Shown here: piece by piece, positions 24,701 to 34,505 of the stretch
Position numbering within the stretch: position 1 is the first letter of the stretch
Layout: each line of letters begins with the position of its first letter
Assembly (NCBI GenBank): GCA_016859345.1
Contig: CM029121.1
Coordinates: 28,546,027 to 28,610,026 of the forward strand
Direction of reading: 5' to 3'
Length of the DNA: 64,000 bases
Source: Istiophorus platypterus
Lineage: Eukaryota; Chordata; Actinopteri; Istiophoriformes; Istiophoridae
Notes under the pieces: model-generated
What the model was told of the DNA's origin: nothing
The model's database searches: none
What the model saw: only the letters and a program-made list of their open reading frames with translations
Program-made: the position numbers and the translations under genes

Positions 24701-27700
24701 TGGTTAGAAACCAGAACATGATGGAGGTAAATCCGTTCTGACTCCTCATCTCTCTCCTGACAGCTACAACTGATTCTCCTCTGGGTGTTAGAGCTCTGAT
24801 GTTCCTAGTTCTAAAGTCAGGGGCCCATTAGGCTCCTGGTCTCTCTTCCTTTGGTTCTGTCACGGTGAATCGGACCTGACAGCTCAGACCCAAAAACAAC
24901 CAGCCAGTCTCACCAGAGTGGGGGAGGATCTGATCCAGGACTTCAGACAGACCTCGAGTCAGCAGCTGGTTCTGGAACACAAACACTGAGTTAATACGTT
25001 AGTACACACTCACTCACACTCACACACACACACACACTTACATGTGTATCAGTGAACACCAAATTATATTAAACACAACCAGCCAATTGATGTTGCTGAT
25101 GTTTATTAGGTTTTATTGTGGGTTTCCATAGTTTAAGATTCTGGTCTTAATATATACTTTATTTTCCAGATATTATCAATTACCAGCCTGATCAGCTCAT
25201 CTGCAGTTTCCTGCAGCAGCAACAAAACCAAGCCAAACACAAGGAGTCATCAGTTGTCAGTGGTCTGTTGTTTGTTGCCCTGAGCAACCGAGCAACCGAG
25301 CAACCGAGCGGCTGTCGCTGCGATGGGAGCTAGCTCTGAAAACATTCGCCGATCTCAGCCAGGCTTGTTATCTGCAGCGGATCCTCTGTGTAAACGTGAT
25401 GTCACAGAGAGATTAGCTTCCTGTGAAGCATGATAACAAAGCAAATAAACAACAGACAGACACTGAAGCTGTGCTCAGTACAGACCTCGACCCAGATTCT
25501 CAGTTAGACCGACAGAACATCTCTGGACCATGAAGTCTGAACCAGCAAACCAGATTTCTGCCAGATAAGTCTGATGTTATTCTTGATTTTTTTTCTGAGC
25601 CACAGAGCTTCTATTGGTTTCTATTAAAACTATTAAAACGCATCAGTGATTCACATTGTTTCACTGATGACATGTTCCATCGTCGCCATGAACACACACA
25701 CACACACACTCTGTAGAATGTTTAGATTCAGTCACACACACCATCCTGCTGCCACAAACACTACAGCACCAGGCGTTGCTTAATCCGCCACTGAAAATAG
25801 TCCAAAAATTACTGAGAAGACAGAGTCCACCCTTACTAGCATGTATAATCAATATATAAAGGTCAATAACTTCATTTATCTATATAATCAGAATATAAAG
25901 ATGTAATAACTTTTTTTTCTGTATTTTTCTGTATAATCAGAATATCAAGACATAGTAACTGGTTTATTTATCTATATAATCAGAATACAAAGATGTAATA
26001 ACTGGTTTATTTTTCTGTATAATCCGAATATAAAGACGTAACTGGTTTCAATCTGACTCTGATCAGCTGTGATCAGAGCTCAGTGTTTATTAACGTCTCT
26101 GTCGCCGACTCTGACTCCTCCTGTGGAAACATCATCAATGGAGGCTACTGGATAAACAGAGGACGAACCACGACACAGTCCAACAGCTGGAACTATATAG
26201 AACATGTGGAACAGACACTGAACATTAATATTCATAAAGACTTCAACATCTGCTTACAATCTACATCGGAGTCTAATATAATCCGTTTAATTAATGTGTC
26301 CTGTATAAGGCTCAACAGCAGAAGTTAATATAAAGTGTTGCTGAAGTCAAACGTCTTGAGTAACACGTTGTAGAGCTGCTGCTGGAAGAAACAGGAAGAG
26401 GAGCCAAGTTTGAACTCGAGGGCACCAGAGGTCACTCTGAGCAGGAGCATTTCATCCCGATGTCAAAGCCTCAGACCACGTCAGACCACTTCAGACCAGG
26501 ACCAGGACTGGATGGTCCCGTCAGCTCTGACAAGGGGAACCAAGACAGACCGAGTCCAGACATCAGTATTAGAGACAACTGACAGCGGGCTTCCCCCTGC
26601 TGTTCTCCGAGCAGGAAGAGGAAGTCCTTCCACCTCCAGCACGCCATCATTGCAAACTTCTGCCGGGGAGGCCGGGGCCGTTTAAAGAGCAGAGCAGGCG
26701 GCTGTCAGAGCCGAGTTGTCAGAACCACAGCTCTGCCCGACGACTTTCACTTAAAAGGCCCGTAGCTAATGTCTTTAAATACACAGCTGCTTTTAGTTTG
26801 AAACGTTACGCGTTTTCTGAGAAGACGCTGGATCAGCTCTCCGTGACCCAGAAAGGTGAAGACTAAAAATGTGGTTCAGACTCCTTTTAATAGACTCAGG
26901 CTGCTGGTGAACGTGACTCAGACTCAGTAAAGTCAAGCAGAGAAAGAATTTATTACAATTCACAGGACTTTTCTCAGGATTTAAAGCAGAAAACAATCAA
27001 AGAAGCTTTTTGTGGGGTTTATATTCACTACTAAAACTCACAGTTACATGGACATGTTGTTTGTTTTTCAGGTTGTATGAGTGCATCCTGTAACTTTACA
27101 GAACTTTATCCGACTGGAAAGGTGCATAAAGAAAATTTTCTGGGGACAAAGGGACGTGTCCTGGGAATAGTACAAAGTAGAGGGTCGATGGTTTCGGCGT
27201 TCTGTCCCACTGAGTCTGAAAAATCATTCATCCAAAGCTGCGAATCGGTCAGTTGACTCCTGGCAAAAGTCGCCAATTCCACGTTGTGTCACGTGACACA
27301 ACGTGGAGCTGGTGCATGTGGCATTCGCTGGATCCAATCAATCTGAGCACGCTCTGCTGCAGAAACAACTTCAGCTGCTGGAGAGAACCAACTTCTCATG
27401 ACCAGGATATAAAAAACTTCACGGTCTGCAGCCAACAGTGAGCTCCACACTTCGCCTTCCGTTCTGCCTCACGGAGGCTGAAGTTTTCTCCATCCCATCC
27501 GTCTGGTTTTAGTTTTACACCAAAACCTGCTGGGTTTTTTATGCCGTGCTCAGTTATTGGCTGAAAACAAAACACGTGTGAGCGGGAAATCGGTTCTCAC
27601 ATGTTGCGCTGCTGCACCTGTGGATGTGAAACCAGCAGATAAGGAGGCAAAACCGAGACAGAAAACTCAGGAGGCTTGGGGACCATCATTCCTCTCGTCC

Positions 27701-30700
27701 TCTTCCTCGGTGTTTGGCTAGCATTTGGTCAACGTCACGTGATCACGCTCCTGACTTATGGACGGTTTAAAGCAGGCGGACTGACAGCTGCAACGTCTGG
27801 AACATCTGGAGCTGGCCATTGATCGGTTTATCACTACAGCCAATCAATTTATCTGCAGCCTGATGTTTGTTCCGAGCTGGTGAATATGTTGATAAACGGG
27901 AAAAGAAGAAACTGCAGCTCTTTCAAAATAAGTTGAAAAGGGTGAAAAGGTGAGGCTATCACACCAAAACCCCCTCCCAAAACAAAATTAATCACCAATG
28001 ATTCCCATGATCAGTGACTCCTGTTATTTTCTAGCTTCTGAATTGTTACATATAAACATCTTTGTGTTTTGAACTGACTGGCAGAAAAAACCTCGAGTTC
28101 AAAGAAAATGGAGGGATTATTTCATTATTATGGTTTTTTTATAGACTGAAAAAAATCTATTCAAAAGAATCATCAAATGAATAAAAAAAAAAAAATTATT
28201 TTATGGTTTCAGCGCTTTGGGCCTAAACCAACATTTCCAGGGCCTGTTGTCGTTGTCTGTTATTTTCGTTGTTGCTGAATTTACTCGTCACTTTTCTTCC
28301 TCGGCCACATCTGTCCTTCACTCTGCTGCAGGCCTTGGACGCATCATGCGGCACCGCAGCCTTCAACGCTCTGTAGCAGCAGTGAAGGCAACACAGACAC
28401 AGAGGCAGGAGCCTCCGAGCAGCTGAGACTCGTGCATCTCAAGGACCGAGCTGATTAAACTGCTGATTTCCCCTGAATGTCTGTGGTTGTGAATTAAATT
28501 CCTCTGTTTAACTCATTCTTTAAAAAATTTTCTGAAATTTTACTTTTTTTTTTATTTTACTTTTTAAAATCCTATGTATGTGTATGTACCAAACACAGAT
28601 GAAGGAAGTGGATCGACAACATCAACAGCCCCCGAAGTTTTCTCTGATCATTGAAAACATCCCTCCAGCTGCTGCTTTCTGTTTCTGAAGCTGCTGGTGA
28701 CACAAATTCAGTCACACTTTGAGGTTCAGTTGAAGTGAAGAGAGGAAACGAGGAAGAAGTGAAAATACCTGGAAGTAGTCGGTGATGAAGGAGCCCATCT
28801 CGGTTTTCAGGAGCCACCTGCAAAGACACAGAGGAGCTCAGGAAGGAAGGAAGACTGTCAGCAGCCATGTTTCCTCTCTTCACCCCCCCCCCCCCCACAC
28901 ACACACACACACAGGCCTGTTCCACGAAGCAGCTTTACCGAGTTATCTTGGGAATCTTTGAGAGTAAATCTGAGGTGAAAGAGCCGTTATCCAGATGACT
29001 GAACCTGCTGCTTAGAGGAAGCCTCCGGATGCACTTCACCGTGTAAAACGCGTCCTGATCCATTTCTCTGCTCTGTCACTGGGCTGAAACTAATGCTAAT
29101 TTTCATTACTGACATGAAACAAAAGCAGCAGCAAATCCTCACATTTAAGAAGCTGCAACCAGTCAATGTTGCATATTTTCCCTGTAAAGGTGACTAAAAC
29201 GATTATCGATTATGAAAAATAGTTACTGATTAATTTTCCTTCAATGGAACATGGACCCTAAGAGATGAATTAATTAAATTAAAACAGAAACTCCCCCTTA
29301 TTTCCATTGAACAGCAGCTTCTAAAGCCTACAAGCTGAATGTGGTAAAATGATGAAAACATTTCTGACTCGTTTGAAGCAGTAGTTTGTTATAATTTCAT
29401 GTTTAAATGACTTCAAAATGCTGACACAGAAACTGAGAGCTTCCAATATTTTACTGATCGTCAATACAGGTGCTTCTATCCTCACTCCTGTAATGTTCTA
29501 TGTCCGTCAGTCTTAAGTGTGACGATGAGACAGTAACAAAGTAACTTCACCTTGTGTTTAAAAGTGTGTAGCTGTTGCTTCATCGTTAACAAGGCTCATT
29601 ATTTCTGCACATATGCCTGTTTTCATTTACTTAGGTCCTTTTTTTTCTACATTTGCTTTGGACTCTTTGGACTCTATTGTTTGTTTGACAGAATAGAGAA
29701 ATATTTTTTCTGTGTTGAATTTAATTCCTCATTAAAAGGGAAAAGATTTTTGTCACCTGATGCTCTCGTTGAGTGTGTACAGCTCATTGGACTGTAGAGC
29801 TCCGCCCTGGAACACCTTGATCACAGCTGATTGGACGCTAAGGGACACACAAACAGACACAGGTAAAGTCAGAGGTCAGAGTTCGACAAGTCGTATCAGC
29901 TGCATGTCCTGGAGGGGGGCCCGGCTTTTTCCTGTTTCCTGAGTTAACCTGGTTGTGGCGGTAAGAGAATGGAGAGTCGGATGATTAAAACTGAGTGAAC
30001 GACCGGCTTCTCATCGTGGCTTCTTCTCATCGAGCTTGAGAATCGCTGGGGGGTGTGACAGGACGTGACCCGGCTGCCACTTCCACCTCCCATCCAACAT
30101 CCTGCCCGGCGCTGCAGACAGCAGGAAGCGACCAGAGCGTCGGAGGAGCTGCAGAGCTGAGATGACCTCAGCACAGACAGAAGGCAGGTTGAACCTTTGT
30201 TTGACCAAGAAGTGTGTTTATCCTGATCGGACACGGTCATGCTTCAGGTTCCCCCCCCATGTTAAAAGACAGTGGATCCCCCCCCCCCAGCTCACCTTTG
30301 TATCTCAGTCCATCTGGTTCGGACCAAGGGAGAAAAACTGACTCAGTTTCCTGGCTTTTTATAAGCTGTAAACATGGAGTTATACTGGCAAGTGTTTCCA
30401 TTATTTTGTCCACCCAGTGAGATTCCTCTGTATGATTTAATACAGTTAAACAGCAGCACAAACTAGATCGTCAATATTCGTGCAGTTGAATCAACACATC
30501 TTTCACACAGTCTCAACATCAACTGAAGATCACAACCTTCATGGTGGACGATTATCACAGAATCGCTGGATCGGACTGACTGGACTTTGTTCTAGTGAAG
30601 TGGATCCGATGAACTGGACTCTGACTGTAAAGTCATTTTACAGAATCAGTTCTGGAGAGTTCTCGTGATCAGCAGAGGGTTTAATAACAGTTTAGCTTTT

Positions 30701-31692
30701 GACTTCATGTTAAAATTCACACATCTCCCTTCACACAGTCATGTGGCGCTTCTGTCTGGGTTTTAACCACACCACAGATGGTCCGGTTTATCTGGACCGA
30801 ACCTGACAGGTTACTAGCACACAGATATCAAGATGGCCGCCCATGTCTGACACCAGCGGCTGCGAGGGCCCACAAGGGTCTGCTAAGTCTAGGGTTCATC
30901 CATTCATGAGGGTCGGCACTGATGTTCTGCTTTCACCACACTGTGTGTGTGTGTGTGCACGCATGTGCGCCCCCCCCCCCGACAAACGTGTGTGAAGGCA
31001 GCACAACCATAACCACGTGTGTGAGTCAGCCATCTGCAGCCATTTCTGGACTGTTTGCTCAGAAGAACCAGCAACCACCTGCGAGGTGACCAGCATTCAA
31101 CACCTAGGTCACATGAACAAACAGAACCACCTCCCTGATGCCGGAGCTGCTCCGATCCACCAGGCCAGGCCATGAGACATGGTTGAAAGCTCCATAAAAG
31201 CCAAGTAAGTTGGACCTTAAGTTGAGAATTTCCAAAAATTTCTAGATAATTTTTTTTACCATGAACATCAGCTCATTGCTTGATGTGACTCATCATTAAA
31301 ACCATAAGTTAGTGATTTGCATGTCAGTCCTCATCAGTCTGAACATGAACTGGACCAGAATTAAAATGCAGCAGTGGATCCAAGTGAACTGAACCACAGG
31401 TGTAAAAAGCAACATGGTCTAAGATTCTCTCTCCACATTCTTCATTCCTCTTGGGTAAACAGCTGGTGGGAAACAGCTGGTTAGAAACAGCTGTGTATAA
31501 ACAGCTGTGGCTGCCCCAACTCTAAAGGCGGGTTAAGTCTGACCCGTAAACCTCACACACACCTGACCCGCTAAGGTCCCAACAGACTCAGATTCCTGAC
31601 CTTCAACAGAACCGGTTCTTCCATCCGAGGTCTGGAAAACCCGAGCAAAGCAATTTTTCCCTCTTTTTAAGCCGATGTTTGGACCCATAACA

Positions 31693-31738
<46 letters not shown>

Positions 31739-33300
31739 ACGCACATGCACACACACACAAAAACAGACACATATACACATCGACCGGAGAATGTGTCCTA
31801 AACACACGACGATAATATCTGGACTCTGTGTGATCATGGCCTCAGACATGAAGCCGCCTGATAACATCTGATGTTTATTGTGTGAGCTAAAGTAGGCGAC
31901 AGGCTGAAGATGTCCTGTTAGATACAGTCCACAGTGGAGAGACCACTGGTCCCTGGACAAACCTGGAACCAGGGGACACGGAGGTTCTTGGACACTTGTT
32001 TAATCCCCTGGAGACCAGGACACCATGGACACAGGGGAGGTCAGTTCACCTTGAGCTGAGAATTTTAACTCAAGGTGAACTGACCTTCCCCTCCAACTGA
32101 CCCAGGGCCAGTAACTGGATCTTGAGTGAAGAAATATTTGTCCAACTGAGCTGGTCCGTTCTGTTGGTTTCAGTTTGGCACCTTTACGCTCTGTTTTATT
32201 GTCTATCCTCATTAAATTTGGCTGGTGATCTAGAAATGAAAGTTGATTCTCTTGTGTCCTTGGTAATATCTCTCTGGATCGAAGAAGAGACGATAAGGTC
32301 TAGAAAGGAACCGGACATAGTCACAATAACAGTCACTGTTTTACAGTGAAGCTACGAGCAACACTGCAGAGAGAAATCCTTCATTCACATAAAAAAAGGG
32401 CCAAGAAAATGAATTTAAAAAATGGTCTGTGGTCAAACCAGCCGCCAAGTGAGGGCGTGGTGCTCAAAAGACGACAGAAGCTGCTCCAGACAGCTGGACA
32501 TATGAAATATGAAGAAAAAAATTCATGATCAGATCTTTAATCACCAGTGGGACAAAAAAATGACTTTGTCCTTAATGCGGCACCAGAGGAAAAGACGTCA
32601 ATGTAAAAAACCCAAGTGGAAACAACTGAAAATTCTTAGCAAGTGTCCAAATATCACAGAAAGTTTTTATGTTTGTCAGCTCGTGTTAAGACAGCAGCAG
32701 AGGAGGGAAACATGGAAACACTTTTATAAACGGTTTTCTGAAATATTTATGACTTTAATACGTTAAGATGGAAACTTTAGAACATGAACACCCCATTAGA
32801 AATGAGTGAAACTACATCTGTTGGTCACATGTCTCAGAGGTTAAATATTATTTGCTTGTTGGGCTGCGGGAGTATTTTTGTCATGGCAGCACCTTGGCAT
32901 GAAATTTTTTATCAAAAGGTGGTTCTGTTAAGTAACATTTATTCAGTTTTGTTAGTCTCGGGTTGACCTGTTTGGTTTCCTTTGAAACTCTGGGAACGTT
33001 TGTGTCTAAATATTTGCTGTGTGGCAGGTGAGGACAGGTGTTTGGGGCTGAGGTGACAGAGTAGAGTTCGCTCTGGAACGTTACCAGCTCCGACTCGGAC
33101 TCTTCAGCACATTAAAAACACGTCAACACCAGAAACAGTAGAACAGAAACAGAGGGTTCTCAGTCAGGTTCCGCTGACCTGTTCCACACGCTGGTGTTGG
33201 AGATCTGCAGAGCTGGCGAGCTGGCGTGGAACCGGGCGAGGTCCGACAGGACAGGAGAACTCATGAACCGAGGCCTGGGGCGTCGGAAAGATCCCATCAT
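18437..33300 (-). CDS. prr5l: PRR5L (Protor-2), mTORC2-associated protein
   Basis: Eight coding exons on the minus strand, in transcript order, are 33300-33179, 29837-29757, 28817-28769, 24971-24914, 23312-23221, 21557-21420, 21221-21104 and 18804-18437 (TAG). Phases close exactly, giving 341 aa. Human PRR5L landmarks appear in order: GSFRRPRPRFMSSPVLSDL, GGALQSNELYTLNESI, FFTETLPTLQAIFYPVQ, GQELTVRQMALLAFRDLVLL, and EQEGEAYLEKVGGVRRHTVA. The last block and the RPRPRF start distinguish PRR5L from PRR5. The protein is known to bind mTORC2 through Rictor and to influence PKC and Akt signalling and mRNA decay. I start at the ATG pair 33300-33295, which precedes GSFRR. Human PRR5L has a short extra N-terminal stretch that I could not find here. 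The gene is convergent with gramd2a. Confidence 0.95.
18805..21103 (-). other. prr5l intron (last)
   Basis: No exon was found. It contains a dispersed repeat at 20283-20385 that is related to one at 26133-26236. Confidence 0.5.
20283..20385. repeat. Dispersed repeat, copy 1 of an in-window pair
   Basis: This segment aligns over about 100 bp with 26133-26236. The shared words are TGGAGGCT, GGATAAA, AGAGGA, GAACCAC and TATAGAACATGT. No coding capacity or clear ends are visible. Confidence 0.7.
21561..21753. repeat. CA and (CCCACA)n compound microsatellite
   Basis: Nearly 200 bp of CA with an internal block of ACCCAC units. It lies immediately upstream, in transcript sense, of the prr5l exon starting at 21557, so its GT-rich sense strand forms the 3' splice-site region. 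Confidence 0.95.
21758..23220 (-). other. prr5l intron with dispersed repeats
   Basis: No exon was found. It contains a repeat at 22310-22425 and a GATTAATCGATTA-type fragment at 22995-23090. Confidence 0.45.
22310..22425. repeat. Dispersed fish repeat ending CAAAAGTATTCAGACC
   Basis: The sequence AATTTATTAAAAGATCAAAA followed by TCTCATTTACAAAAGTATTC resembles a common fish repeat associated with Tc1-type elements. Identification is from memory. Confidence 0.5.
23313..24913 (-). other. prr5l intron
   Basis: AT-rich DNA with no recognisable exon, ncRNA or complete mobile element. GT repeats at 23192-23215 flank the neighbouring donor. Confidence 0.4.
25843..26050. repeat. About 50-bp tandem repeat
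   Basis: Roughly four imperfect copies of a unit containing TATATAATCAGAATATAAAG and GTAATAACTGGTTTATTTTT occur in the large prr5l intron. Confidence 0.85.
26133..26236. repeat. Dispersed repeat, copy 2 of an in-window pair
   Basis: Homologous to 20283-20385 in the same orientation, with the shared core TATAGAACATGT. It lies in another prr5l intron. Confidence 0.7.
27278..27307. promoter_or_regulatory. Perfect 30-bp palindrome centred on GTCACGTGAC
   Basis: Positions 27278-27307 equal their own reverse complement. The centre GTCACGTGAC is the full M-box/CLEAR E-box bound by the TFEB/MITF family. A second GTCACGTGA is at 27734-27742. Both lie in a prr5l intron. Function is inferred only from the motif. 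Confidence 0.5.
28912..29025. mobile_element. MITE fragment with CTGTTCCACGAAGCAG end
   Basis: It opens with GGCCTGTTCCACGAAGCAGC and closes near GAACCTGCTGCTTAGAGG, a degraded inverted match. This is the pattern of a common teleost nonautonomous DNA element. It lies between prr5l exons 28817 and 29757. Confidence 0.65.
29085..29250. repeat. Dispersed teleost repeat, GATTAATCGATTA-type family
   Basis: Contains GCTGAAACTAATG, CCTCACATTTAAGAAGCTG and ACGATTATCGATTATG in the order expected for the family. Confidence 0.65.
31692..31759. repeat. CA microsatellite
   Basis: A (CA)n run with interspersed CG lies in the prr5l intron between 29837 and 33179. Confidence 0.9.
32033..32092. repeat. Near-perfect inverted repeat / hairpin
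   Basis: Arms 32038-32055 and 32069-32086 are perfect 18-bp inverted copies with a 13-nt loop. Five more pairs extend the stem after one bulged T. Each arm carries GGTCAGTTCACC, a word also present at 44146-44157. It could be a miRNA-like hairpin or a fold-back transposon relic. Confidence 0.75.
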
Positions 33301-33312
33301 GCACTGTGTCTG
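33179..33312 (-). other. prr5l: prr5l first coding exon
   Basis: The acceptor precedes 33312 (CCACAG on the minus strand), and two tandem ATG codons at 33300-33298 and 33297-33295 open MMGSFRRPRPRF. The donor lies after 33179. The 12 bp between the acceptor and the ATG are in frame with no stop, so an upstream coding extension is not excluded. Confidence 0.85.
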
Positions 33313-33817
33313 CTGTGGAGAGAGGAAAGTGATCGGGATATTAAAACGCTTCCAGCTGCTCTGAACAGAGAACTGCATCTGTTTAAAGGTGATTTAAATC
33401 TGTAGTAGAAGCTTGAGTGGAGACTTTTTTTTGGTCAAAACACTGTTTCCAGGTTCAGAGGTTAAGGTTAAAACTCAGAAGAATATTTTTTTCTTCTGAT
33501 TTTTTTTTTGGTTTCTTATCAGCTTTTGTTTTGAAGGTCGACTTAACAGCTCCCCCTCTGGTGGCTCAACCTCAATGCAGTGATGTGTATGTGTACCACG
33601 TGATGCATCAGTGCATTGTGACATCACAATGGTGAGGTACAGCGGCACGACACACTTGGCCCCATCAGCCAGAGGTTAGGGTTTAAGAGAGGTTAGAGAT
33701 TAAAGGTTATGAAAGGTTAAAGATTAAGAGGGGTTTAAGTTACACTCTGAGACAGGGACGAGACAGTGGAAACCAGGTTGCCTTACACAACAGACACTCT
33801 TGTATTTTATCATGTGT

Positions 33818-33995
33818 GGAGCTGCAACGATTTTTCATCATTAGAAACTCTGATAATCAATTTATTGCTTCAGTCATTTTTCAGAATAAAGCCATTTTTT
33901 TTTTTCCCTCCATATGTTGAACAACTAAACAAATAACTGAGGACACATTCAGCAGATTAATCGATAATGAAAATAATCATCAGCCCCAATCAAAA
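33818..33995. repeat. Dispersed teleost repeat, GATTAATCGATTA-type family
   Basis: Opens GGAGCTGCAACGATTTTTCA and closes CAGATTAATCGATAATGAAA, both diagnostic of the family. Confidence 0.65.
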
Positions 33996-34224
33996 GAATC
34001 AAACTCCATGGTCACAGTTGACGGAGGACCCCGGGACCCCGGGACCCCGGGACCCCCCCCACGTTTTTATCCAGAATCAGCTGTTTGAAATCACACAAAC
34101 CTCCTGCTGTTCGTCTGTTGTCATGTATCTGACGTCGTGTGGTTTTTTTTTTCAGGCAGAAAAAAAAAATTCAGTGGAGGTATAAATAAAAACCAACACT
34201 GACGACTTCCTACTCAGACTACAG

Positions 34225-34505
34225 AGAAACCCTGTCCAAGTTGGCTACATGCTAATGTGCTAATGTTTAGCAGGTGTAATGTTTACCATCTTAGTTTAGC
34301 CTGTTAGCATGCTAAAATTGGCTAAGTAACGGGAAACACATGGTCCGGCTGAGGCTACTGGGAAATGTCGTGAGTACTGCAGCTAGGAGGTTATAAGCCA
34401 AGTACTGGCCTGATTAAGATGTGACCTGATGGTGGCGCTGGACAAAAAAGTCATAGGATCGGTAGAGTCATTACAGTTCATCCTCAGGGGACCATGAAAA
34501 TATGA
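34225..34505. repeat. Dispersed teleost repeat, GCTAACATGCTAA / GGTGGCGCTGG family
   Basis: Contains ATGCTAATGTGCTAATGTTT, CCTGTTAGCATGCTAA, GATGGTGGCGCTGGA and CATCCTCAGGGGACCATGAA in the order of a common percomorph repeat. This is the longest copy in the window. Confidence 0.7.

Larger units (their letters stand above)
24972..28768 (-). other. Large prr5l intron
   Basis: It contains a CA array at 25010-25037, the 50-bp tandem at 25843-26050, the repeat at 26133-26236 and an unusual palindrome at 27278-27307. A higher-complexity stretch from about 26.4 to 27.9 kb is a candidate regulatory region. Confidence 0.4.

Noticed and set aside
34018..34056. GACCCCGGG tandem units
   Set aside because: A short 9-bp repeat with no evidence of function; noted only as simple sequence.
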